Below are positions 1 to 5,368 of a stretch of DNA of 5,419 bases, piece after piece; the first letter of the stretch is position 1, and the number at the start of each line of letters is the position of its first letter. Both the position numbers and the translations under genes were made by a program. The stretch covers positions 1-5,419 of the forward strand of contig JAQTWR010000190.1 in assembly GCA_028689195.1 (NCBI GenBank), given 5' to 3'. This DNA is from Anaerolineales bacterium. Lineage in GTDB: Bacteria; Chloroflexota; Anaerolineae; Anaerolineales; Villigracilaceae. A model generated the notes under the pieces. The model made no database searches, was not told the DNA's origin, and saw nothing but the letters and a program-made list of their open reading frames with translations.

Positions 1-942
1 GGCGATACCGGCGCGATGACCGGTCACGCGCCCGAGGCGACGGTCAAAGCCATCACTGAGCAAATTCAAAAAGGCATCACGCTCATGCTTCCGTATGAAG
101 ATGTGATTTGGGTCGGCGAGGAATTGCAGCGCCGCTTCAAACTTCCATATTGGCAGTTTGCGCTGACCGCCACCGACGCGAATCGATTCGCGCTGCGCAT
201 GGCGCGCCTGATTACGGGACGCAAAAAAATTCTCGTCTTCAATTATTGTTATCACGGCTCGGTGGATGAAACCTTCATCACGCTTGACGAAGAAGGCACG
301 CCGATGTCGCGTACCAATAATATGGGTCCGCAAATTGATCCGCGCGAAACGTCAAAGGTGATCGAGTTCAACGATATTGCCGCGCTCGAAACTGCGCTTT
401 CATCTTGTGAAGTTGCCGCTGTCCTCGCCGAGCCGGTGATGACCAACATCGGCATCATTCATCCCGCCGACGGTTTTCACGACGCGCTGCGCGAGTTGAC
501 TCGCAAGTACGGAACCTATCTCATCATTGACGAAACGCACACCATCTGCACCAGTCCCGGCGGATACAGCGCCGCGCACGGTCTTCAACCTGATTTTCTC
601 ACGCTCGGTAAACCGCTCGCGGGTGGCGTTCCCGCCGCGATTTATGGCTTTACCGAAGAAGTATCCAAAGCGTTTGACGCGAAACTTTCCGTCGAAGATT
701 CTGATGTGGGCGGTATTGGCGGAACGCTCGCGGGCAACGCGCTATCCATCGCCGCGATGAAAGCCACGCTTCAAAATGTTTTGACCGATGAATTCTACGC
801 AACCGCCACAGCCTTGCAGGAGAAATTGACCGAAGGCGTTCAAAGCGTTATCCAAGAATTTAACTTGCCGTGGATTGTTAAACAATTGGGCAATCGTTCT
901 GAATATTGGTTCCGTCCCAATCCGCCGAAAAATGGCGGCTAG
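1..942 (+). CDS. Class-III PLP-dependent aminotransferase, GSA-aminomutase-like (5' partial, ends at premature TAG)
   Basis: The open frame enters from the left edge: codons before the ATG at 16 read GDTGA in frame, matching the usual start of the conserved region, so ATG 16 is internal and the real start lies outside. Counting from base 1, visible class-III features are: a TDANRF segment where glutamate-1-semialdehyde aminomutases have GTEA; CYHG at residues 83-86, which stacks on the cofactor; IIDETHT with Asp177, which pairs with the PLP pyridine nitrogen; and TLGKPLAGG with Lys204, the expected Schiff-base lysine. By family, the enzyme moves an amino group between an amine or amino acid and an oxo compound in the cytoplasm. 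The substrate cannot be read from the sequence. The DETHT and TDANRF signatures point to the GSA-like subfamily often annotated 'aspartate aminotransferase family', not to true HemL. The frame stops at TAG 940-942 directly after NPPKNGG, about 60 residues short of the family's usual end. The same frame then continues in family-like sequence, so this is probably a broken, misread or recoded gene. Confidence 0.85.
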   Translation, partial: GDTGAMTGHAPEATVKAITEQIQKGITLMLPYEDVIWVGEELQRRFKLPYWQFALTATDANRFALRMARLITGRKKILVFNYCYHGSVDETFITLDEEGTPMSRTNNMGPQIDPRETSKVIEFNDIAALETALSSCEVAAVLAEPVMTNIGIIHPADGFHDALRELTRKYGTYLIIDETHTICTSPGGYSAAHGLQPDFLTLGKPLAGGVPAAIYGFTEEVSKAFDAKLSVEDSDVGGIGGTLAGNALSIAAMKATLQNVLTDEFYATATALQEKLTEGVQSVIQEFNLPWIVKQLGNRSEYWFRPNPPKNGG

Positions 943-1122
943 GCGCACGCCGCAATTGACGCTGAACTGGATCATTACATGCACTTGTACGCGCTCAATC
1001 GCGGTATCTTGATGACTCCCTTTCACAACATGGCGTTGATCTCGCCTGAAACCACGCAAGCCGATGTGGATTTTCATACGAAGGTGTTTAGGGAAGCGGT
1101 GAAATCGTTATTCGGGAATTGA
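943..1122 (+). pseudogene. Severed C-terminal end of the class-III aminotransferase
   Basis: These 59 sense codons follow the TAG at 940-942 with no frame change and end at TGA 1120-1122. The translation contains AELDHYMHLYALNRGILMTP, then FHNMALISPETT and a closing helix ending VKSLFGN. This is the normal C-terminal small-domain ending of GSA-like aminotransferases, where a long helix is followed by a 'G-(I/V)-L-(M/L)-TPFHN' strand and an 'S-P-x-T-x-x-D-V-D' helix. No other frameshift or stop lies in it, so the lesion is one codon and is recent, a sequencing error, or read through. An isolated start inside this piece (ATG 979) has no Shine-Dalgarno sequence, and the fragment would not fold alone. 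I therefore treat it as part of the upstream gene and not as a separate protein. A one-base change (for example GAG to TAG) would restore one continuous gene. Confidence 0.85.
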
Positions 1123-1163
1123 TAATTGGGAATCGGAGTATGCACAAATCTCGATTCCCGAAT
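1110..1163. repeat. Long imperfect inverted repeat between aminotransferase and oxidoreductase genes
   Basis: Bases 1110-1122 pair with 1151-1163 over 13 positions, with a single T-G wobble and a 28-base loop. A shorter copy of the left arm, GGGAATCG at 1128-1135, can also pair perfectly with CGATTCCC at 1152-1159, so two alternative stems compete for the same right arm. The left arm overlaps the last codons and TGA stop of the aminotransferase. No T-run follows, so it is a poor intrinsic terminator. It could be an mRNA stabiliser or attenuating structure, or a REP-like dispersed palindrome. The assignment is uncertain. Confidence 0.5.
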
Positions 1164-1173
1164 CCCGTTCTGT

Positions 1174-1177
1174 GGAG
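1174..1177 (+). promoter_or_regulatory. Shine-Dalgarno GGAG for the oxidoreductase gene
   Basis: GGAG lies six bases upstream of ATG 1184. It decides the start: the in-frame GTG at 1172 would overlap this site and has no purine-rich sequence in front of it. Confidence 0.6.
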
Positions 1178-1183
1178 AATGAA

Positions 1184-2911
1184 ATGACTGATCTCAAATC
1201 TCAAGTTTGGCGAATTAATGTGAGGACGCAAACCCTCACGCGCGAACCGATTCCCGCAACGTGGCAAAGACTCGGCGGGCGCGGACTCATCGCGCGGATT
1301 TTGGTGGACGAAGTAGACGCGAAGTGCGATCCGCTTGGCGCGGGGAATAAACTCATTTTCGCGCCGGGTCTTTTAGTGGGGCATATCCTCTCATCCACCG
1401 ATAGAATTTCCATCGGCGGAAAATCTCCGCTAACCGGCGGCGTGAAGGAAGCCAACGCGGGCGGGCGCACGGGCTATCACATGGCGTTTATGGGCATTCA
1501 TGCGCTGGTTATCGAAGACCTGCCCAAAGAAGACGGCTATTGGGTTTTGCATCTTTCGCTCAACGGCGCCAAATGGGAACGCGCGGACAATCTCGTTGGT
1601 CTTGGCGTTTATGAAACCGCAAAGAAATTAATTGAAACATACGGCGATAAAGTCGCTATCTCTTTAATTGGTCCCGGCGGCGAGATGAAGATGAAATCCG
1701 CGGGGATTCAAAATATTGACAAAGATAAAATTCCATCGCGCATTGCCGCGCGCGGCGGACTCGGCGCCGTGATGGCTTCCAAAGGATTGAAAGCCATTGT
1801 CTTCGATCACGCGGGCGGAGCAAAACCTTTCATCGCAGATGTCGAGGCGTTCAAAGCCGCGCAAAAGGATTACACCAAAGTCGTGATGGATCACCCGCAA
1901 TCGGTGACGTATCGCGATTATGGCACTGCCGCGATGGCGCAGATGACGCAGCGCTTTGCGGCGCTCCCCGCGCATAATTTCTCGCGCGGAACTTTCGACA
2001 ACGTGGAAAAAATCAGCGGCGAGACCCTGCGCGAATTTACGTTGACGCGCGGCAAGCCGTCCGATCCGTCACATGCTTGCATGGCGGGATGCACCATCAA
2101 ATGCTCGAATGTCTTCGGCGGCGAAGACGGGAAGATCATCGTCTCTCCGCTTGAATACGAGACGATTGGATTGATGGGAACAAACCTCGATATTGATTCT
2201 CTCAACGCGATTGGTCGCATGAATTGGGAAGTGAACGACTTGGGATTGGATTCAATCGAAGTCGGCGGCGCGTTGGGCGTCGCGGCGGAAGCGGGCTTAA
2301 TGAAGTGGGGCAGCGAAGAAGACGCAATGAAGTTGATTGCAGAGATTCGCAACGGCACGGAACTGGGTCGCATTCTCGGCGATGGCGCGGTGACGGTTGG
2401 CAAAAAATATAATATCGAGCGCGTGCCTGCCGTGAAGGGACAGGCGATGTCTGCGTATGAGCCGCGTTCCATTAAGGGAACGGGCGTCACCTACGCAACG
2501 ACGCCGCAAGGCGCTGATCACACTTGCGGGTTGACGATCCGCGCGCAGGTTAATCATCTTGACCCAACACAGCAGAAAGAAATTTCGCTCAATGGGCAGT
2601 TGAACATGGCGGGGTACGACACCATCGGCGCGTGTATCTTCGCGGGCTTTGGTTATGCCGCCACGCCCGACGGCGTTGTCAAACGTCTGCTCAAAGCGCG
2701 TTACGGCTGGGATGACGTCCCCGATAATATTTTGCAGGCGTTGGGAAAAGAAACCATCAAGTTGGAACGCGAGTTCAACAAGCGCGCGGGATTTACCGCG
2801 AAGGATGACCGCCTGCCCGAATGGATGACGCGCGAGCCGATTCCTGAAAATGGTTCTGTGTTCGATGTGAGCGAAGAAACGCTCGATACCATTTTTGACG
2901 GGATCGAATAA
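1184..2911 (+). CDS. Aldehyde ferredoxin oxidoreductase (AOR) family tungsten-pterin enzyme
   Basis: This 575-residue protein is close to the roughly 600 residues usual for the family. By family, AOR enzymes oxidise aldehydes to carboxylates in the cytoplasm and pass electrons to ferredoxin, using a bis-pterin tungsten centre and one [4Fe-4S] cluster. The N-terminal AOR domain (about 3-205) has LSSTDRISIGGKSPLTG (69-85), NAGG (91-94) and RGGLGAVMASKGLKAI (190-205). The C-terminal domain (about 215-570) has the cluster cysteines Cys299, Cys303 and Cys307 in CMAGCTIKC, then NDLGLD (351-356), equivalent to the pterin-binding DxxGLD. DTIGAC (479-484) supplies both a pterin ligand and the fourth cysteine, Cys484. 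The spacing CxxxCxxxC differs from the CxxCxxxC of Pyrococcus AOR. ATG 1184 is preferred over GTG 1172 because GGAG precedes it by six bases. Two stop codons follow in tandem (TAA TAA). It starts 61 bases after the aminotransferase frame and may be co-transcribed with it. No ferredoxin or electron-transfer subunit lies beside it, and the aldehyde substrate is unknown. Confidence 0.93.
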   Translation: MTDLKSQVWRINVRTQTLTREPIPATWQRLGGRGLIARILVDEVDAKCDPLGAGNKLIFAPGLLVGHILSSTDRISIGGKSPLTGGVKEANAGGRTGYHMAFMGIHALVIEDLPKEDGYWVLHLSLNGAKWERADNLVGLGVYETAKKLIETYGDKVAISLIGPGGEMKMKSAGIQNIDKDKIPSRIAARGGLGAVMASKGLKAIVFDHAGGAKPFIADVEAFKAAQKDYTKVVMDHPQSVTYRDYGTAAMAQMTQRFAALPAHNFSRGTFDNVEKISGETLREFTLTRGKPSDPSHACMAGCTIKCSNVFGGEDGKIIVSPLEYETIGLMGTNLDIDSLNAIGRMNWEVNDLGLDSIEVGGALGVAAEAGLMKWGSEEDAMKLIAEIRNGTELGRILGDGAVTVGKKYNIERVPAVKGQAMSAYEPRSIKGTGVTYATTPQGADHTCGLTIRAQVNHLDPTQQKEISLNGQLNMAGYDTIGACIFAGFGYAATPDGVVKRLLKARYGWDDVPDNILQALGKETIKLEREFNKRAGFTAKDDRLPEWMTREPIPENGSVFDVSEETLDTIFDGIE

Positions 2912-2948
2912 TAAAAAACCTCCGAGATTTCAAAAATCTCGGAGGTTT
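2910..2948. terminator. Bidirectional intrinsic terminator between AOR gene and tRNA-Thr
   Basis: A perfect 15-bp stem (2916-2930 with 2934-2948) closes a 3-base loop, with core CCTCCGAGATTT. Read leftwards it is followed by TTTTTTATT and lies seven bases past the tRNA 3' end, an excellent tRNA terminator. Read rightwards, it begins four bases after the AOR stop codon but is followed only by TTT, so it is weaker there. It probably serves both convergent units. Confidence 0.9.
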
Positions 2949-2955
2949 GCTTAAG

Positions 2956-3028
2956 AGCCACCGATCGGCTACGACCCGATGACCTGACGATTACGAATCG
3001 TCTGCTCTACCAGCTGAGCTACGGTGGC
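2956..3028 (-). tRNA. trnT: tRNA-Thr, anticodon CGT (decodes ACG)
   Basis: Read on the minus strand, the cloverleaf is complete. The acceptor stem GCCACCG pairs perfectly with CGGTGGC. The D-arm is GCTC-AGCTGGTA-GAGC, and the anticodon arm is GACGA-TTCGTAA-TCGTC with anticodon CGT at 2993-2995. The variable loop is AGGTC and the T-stem is ATCGG/CCGAT. G1-C72, C2-G71 and anticodon G35-U36 fit known bacterial threonine identity elements. The discriminator base is T, and the 3' CCA is not encoded, so a CCA-adding enzyme is needed. The T-loop reads GTCGTAG instead of the usual TTCRANY pattern: T54 and A58, which normally form the conserved reverse-Hoogsteen pair, are G and T here. U55 and C56, which contact G18 and G19, are kept. 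It sits alone between its own promoter and terminator, so it is probably expressed as a single tRNA. Confidence 0.92.
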
Positions 3029-3040
3029 ATATTTACAGCG

Positions 3041-3072
3041 GCGGGATTATACAAGAAACCAACTAATCCCGC
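3041..3072. repeat. 9-bp inverted repeat overlapping the tRNA promoter
   Basis: GCGGGATTA at 3041-3049 is repeated in inverted orientation as TAATCCCGC at 3064-3072, with 14 bases between. One arm covers most of the -10 box and the other most of the -35 box of the tRNA-Thr promoter. This could be a dyad operator for a dimeric regulator, or chance. No regulator gene is visible nearby. Confidence 0.4.
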
Positions 3073-3074
3073 AA
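3046..3074 (-). promoter_or_regulatory. Sigma70-type promoter of tRNA-Thr
   Basis: On the minus strand the -35 element is TTGCGG (3069-3074) and the -10 is a perfect TATAAT (3046-3051), separated by exactly 17 bases. Transcription would begin near 3039, giving a leader of about ten bases before the tRNA. The strong -10, ideal spacing and correct position make this the best promoter in the window. Confidence 0.8.
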
Positions 3075-3078
3075 GTTT

Positions 3079-3108
3079 TTAACGTTACACGTCGTCTATT
3101 TTGATAAT
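3079..3108 (+). promoter_or_regulatory. Possible promoter of the glycosyltransferase gene
   Basis: TTAACG (3079-3084) and GATAAT (3103-3108) are separated by 18 bases. They match the sigma70 boxes at four and five of six positions. The predicted start near 3115 leaves a leader of about 60 bases, which includes a small GTTGC/GCAAC hairpin (3114-3127). It lies back to back with the tRNA promoter. This is a modest match and other choices are possible. Confidence 0.35.
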
Positions 3109-3176
3109 AGCGCGTTGCGCCTGCAACCCTGAATTTATCTTGCAAATTAAGGCGCGGCGCGCGCTTGGGCGCTTTT

Positions 3177-4415
3177 ATGCTGCGAATTGCGATGCTCTCC
3201 TATCATACCTGTCCGCTTGCCACGCTCGGCGGAAAAGATACCGGCGGAATGAACGTCTACGTCCGCGATTTGACGTGCGAGTTGGGACGCATGGGAATCC
3301 ATGTGGACGTCTTTACGCGCTCGCAGGACGAACACGTTCCGCATGTTCTGCACGATCTTGGGTATGGGAATCGCGTGGTGCATATTACCGCAGGTCCAGA
3401 AGAACCTAAAAGCAAAAGCGCCATCGCAGATTACATCCCCGAATTTGTCGAAGGCATAAAAAAATTCGCCGCCGAAAAAAATATCCATTACGACGCGATT
3501 CACAGTCATTATTGGATGTCGGGCATTGCGGCGGAGCAATTGAGCGACGCGTGGGGCGGGACTCCCATTGTTCACATGTTCCACACCCTGGGCGAGATGA
3601 AGAACCGCGTCGCGCGCTCGGAGGATGAACGCGCTGACGCGAATCGGCTCGACGGAGAGCGTCGCGTTCTGCGCCGCGCCGATCGGATCATTGTGGCTAC
3701 GCTGGCTGAATTCACCCAATTAAGATTCCTGTATCAGGCTGATCCGCGCAAAATGGCGATCATTCCGCCGGGCGTGGATACGAGTCATTTTTATCCCATC
3801 CCATTCGATGAGGCGAAACAATTTATCGGTTTGAAACCCGAAGACCGCATGGCTCTTTTCGTCGGGCGTATCGAGCCGCTCAAAGGATTAGATACGTTGA
3901 TTCACGCGATGTCGTGCCTCGATTTGCACGGGTTGCCTCTCCCGGTACATCTTGCGATTATCGGCGGCGAACCGAACGCGCTCCCTGAAAATATGTCGGA
4001 AGAAATGGCGCGCCTGCAAAAACTCTGCGACGATTTGTGTATGGGCGGTATGGTGGTCTTTCTCGGCAAACGCGGACAGGATACCCTCCCTTATTATTAT
4101 TCCGCCGCTGAAGTGGTGGTAATGCCCTCGTTATACGAATCTTTTGGCATGGTTGCGTTGGAGGCGATGGCGTGCGGCACGCCGGTCATCGCTTCGGAAG
4201 TGGGTGGGCTTGGCTATCTCGTGCAAGACGGGGTGACGGGATATACAATTCCAGACAGCGACCCCGAAGCGTTATGCGAGAAATTATCGTGGTTGTTGAA
4301 CGACGCGCCGCTGCACGACCAAATGGGAGTCGCCGCCGCCGAGTATGCAAAATCCTATGCGTGGGAGGTAATTGCCGCGCAAATCGCAAATGTATATGGG
4401 GAATTAAAAAAATAA
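3177..4415 (+). CDS. GT4-family glycosyltransferase, MshA / sucrose-phosphate-synthase-like
   Basis: This 412-residue GT-B fold enzyme has no signal peptide or membrane segment, so it is cytoplasmic. By family, retaining GT4 enzymes transfer a sugar from a nucleotide donor to an acceptor. The N-terminal domain (about 1-200) has DTGGMNVYV from Asp21, the glycine loop that contacts the donor, HSHYWMSG (109-116) and FHTLG (135-139). The C-terminal domain (about 205-400) has FVGRIEPLKG with Arg231 and Lys236, which bind the donor phosphates. It also has the EX7E motif Glu321/Glu329 in YESFGMVALEAM, followed by CGTPVIAS. The residues that in mycothiol enzyme MshA hold the phosphate of inositol phosphate have likely equivalents: Lys78 or Lys80, Tyr112, Thr137 and Arg157. 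This suggests a phosphorylated acceptor such as inositol phosphate or a sugar phosphate. Exact identity (MshA, sucrose-phosphate synthase or another) is not decided. ATG 3177 is chosen because the conserved sequence starts at once. TTG 3165 is in frame but less likely. Only a weak GGG precedes it. It is probably monocistronic. Confidence 0.9.
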   Translation: MLRIAMLSYHTCPLATLGGKDTGGMNVYVRDLTCELGRMGIHVDVFTRSQDEHVPHVLHDLGYGNRVVHITAGPEEPKSKSAIADYIPEFVEGIKKFAAEKNIHYDAIHSHYWMSGIAAEQLSDAWGGTPIVHMFHTLGEMKNRVARSEDERADANRLDGERRVLRRADRIIVATLAEFTQLRFLYQADPRKMAIIPPGVDTSHFYPIPFDEAKQFIGLKPEDRMALFVGRIEPLKGLDTLIHAMSCLDLHGLPLPVHLAIIGGEPNALPENMSEEMARLQKLCDDLCMGGMVVFLGKRGQDTLPYYYSAAEVVVMPSLYESFGMVALEAMACGTPVIASEVGGLGYLVQDGVTGYTIPDSDPEALCEKLSWLLNDAPLHDQMGVAAAEYAKSYAWEVIAAQIANVYGELKK

Positions 4416-4441
4416 CTCCAAAGTCAGAAGGCTTTGGAGTT
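4406..4441. terminator. Shared terminator of the convergent glycosyltransferase and NYN genes
   Basis: AACTCCAAAG (4414-4423) pairs perfectly with CTTTGGAGTT (4432-4441), and a further T-G and C-G pair close a four-base AGAA loop. Read leftwards, the stem ends in A then seven T (4406-4412) and begins six bases past the NYN stop, a classical intrinsic terminator. Read rightwards, the stem overlaps the glycosyltransferase stop codon but lacks a T-run, so it is weaker for that gene. Confidence 0.85.
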
Positions 4442-4447
4442 CGTTCG

Positions 4448-5200
4448 TTACTCTTTGAATTTTATGTAAAATCCGCCGCTGTCAGATATATTCACTTCAA
4501 AGCGATTCTTCAGGCTGCTAATCATCTTTGAAAGTTGTTTGTATCCGTATGTGCGCGGGTCGAAGCCGGGGTCTAGTTGATAAAGCGCGTTTCCCACTGT
4601 GGAAAGCGCCGCCCAGCCGTTATCTTGAACCGCCATTTCAAACGCCTGTTCCAGCAAAGGCATGGGGTCGAGGTCTTCTTTATCTTCCGTCTTTTTTGTT
4701 TTCGCGGATGTGTTCACGCGCTTTGGCGTTGCGGGTATTTTTGCCGTGATTAAATTCTCGGTATATACAAACAAGTCGCAGGCGTTGACGAAGGGCTTGG
4801 GCGTGTTCTTCCTGCCGATACCCATTACGAAAACTCCGCTCTCGCGGATGCGCGTAGCGAGCCGCGTATAATCGCTGTCGCTCGAAACCAAGCAAAATCC
4901 GTCCACGACGCCCGAATGTAAAATATCCATCGCGTCAATAATCATCGCGCTGTCTGTGGCGTTTTTACCCACCGTGTAGCGGAACTGTTGAATCGGTTGG
5001 AAGGCGTGGAAATTAAGGACGTCCTTCCATGAGTTCATGCTCGGGGTTGTCCAATCGCCATAAATGCGGCGGACGGTGGTTTGCCCGTGCCTGCCGGTTT
5101 CCACAAGCATCTGCGAGAGCAGGGTCGCCTGCGCGTTATCGCCGTCAATGAGCATTGCGATTTTGCTGCGTGAAAGGGAGTTGATATTTTCGTCTGCCAT
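4448..5200 (-). CDS. NYN-domain (LabA/DUF88-type) putative RNase with C-terminal OST-HTH/LOTUS-like domain
   Basis: This 250-residue protein has a PIN-like NYN domain at residues 13-150, a charged low-complexity linker (about 154-177) and a C-terminal domain (about 178-250) resembling OST-HTH/LOTUS RNA-binding modules. Expected metal-binding acidic residues of the nuclease fold are visible: Asp19 and Asp21 in LIDGDN, Asp83 and Asp89 in TDSAMIIDAMD, and Asp108 and Asp110 in SSDSD. IYGDW (46-50) and GIGRKNTPKPFVNACD (127-142) are typical of the LabA-like group. In the C-terminal domain, WAALSTVGNALYQLDPGFDPRTYG leads to KQLSKMISSL and ends in FYIKF. By family it is likely a cytoplasmic RNA-cleaving or RNA-binding protein; target and role are unknown. 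ATG 5200 is preferred because conservation appears to begin there and a TATAAT lies just upstream. An in-frame ATG at 5245 would add 15 residues (MAQEKSAPQSVYNDR) and also lacks a Shine-Dalgarno sequence. It converges on the glycosyltransferase gene and shares its terminator. Confidence 0.88.
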   Translation of the reverse strand: MADENINSLSRSKIAMLIDGDNAQATLLSQMLVETGRHGQTTVRRIYGDWTTPSMNSWKDVLNFHAFQPIQQFRYTVGKNATDSAMIIDAMDILHSGVVDGFCLVSSDSDYTRLATRIRESGVFVMGIGRKNTPKPFVNACDLFVYTENLITAKIPATPKRVNTSAKTKKTEDKEDLDPMPLLEQAFEMAVQDNGWAALSTVGNALYQLDPGFDPRTYGYKQLSKMISSLKNRFEVNISDSGGFYIKFKE

Positions 5201-5206
5201 GCGGTC

Positions 5207-5212
5207 ATTATA
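5207..5212 (-). promoter_or_regulatory. Perfect -10 box just upstream of the NYN gene start
   Basis: TATAAT on the minus strand ends six bases before ATG 5200, so transcription would begin at or next to the A of the start codon and give a leaderless mRNA. No good -35 is seen 16-18 bases upstream, where the sequence is A-rich. If ATG 5245 were the true start, this box would lie inside the coding region. Confidence 0.4.
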
Positions 5213-5335
5213 CACGCTTTGCGGCGCGGATTTTTCCTGCGCCATACTTGTCGCATATTAGCATTTTTTGCGCTGACCGCGAAATATTCCGCGCAAGCCG
5301 CCGACTTTGCAGTTACCATAGAGTTTTCGTGAGGC

Positions 5336-5364
5336 TTGTTCGCGCCTGAATGCTTTGATATACT
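5336..5364 (+). promoter_or_regulatory. Possible rightward promoter for a gene beyond the window
   Basis: TTGTTC (5336-5341) and TATACT (5359-5364) are separated by exactly 17 bases. The -10 matches at five of six positions and the -35 at three. It points away from the NYN gene, so the two would be divergent. No downstream gene is visible to confirm it. Confidence 0.4.
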
Positions 5365-5368
5365 CTCC

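Noticed and set aside
940..942. TAG read as pyrrolysine or another recoded residue
   Set aside because: It is not supported beyond the single codon. No pyl gene or suppressor tRNA is in the window and the enzyme family is not a known pyrrolysine user. It is kept only as an alternative within the finding.
1172..1183. GTG at 1172 as start of the AOR protein
   Set aside because: It overlaps the GGAG that is correctly placed for ATG 1184 and has no ribosome-binding site of its own.
1918..2490. Minus-strand open frame of 190 codons inside the AOR gene
   Set aside because: It lies fully antisense to a gene with clear family motifs, its translation is rich in Ser, Pro and Arg without recognisable domains, and it has no RBS.
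3165..3176. TTG at 3165 as start of the glycosyltransferase
   Set aside because: It adds only MGAF before the conserved beginning, is a rare start codon, and has no Shine-Dalgarno. ATG 3177 fits the family.
3147..3719. Minus-strand open frame of 190 codons over the glycosyltransferase start
   Set aside because: It is antisense to conserved GT4 sequence and runs into the intergenic promoter region. The translation shows no family features, so it is a codon-bias shadow.
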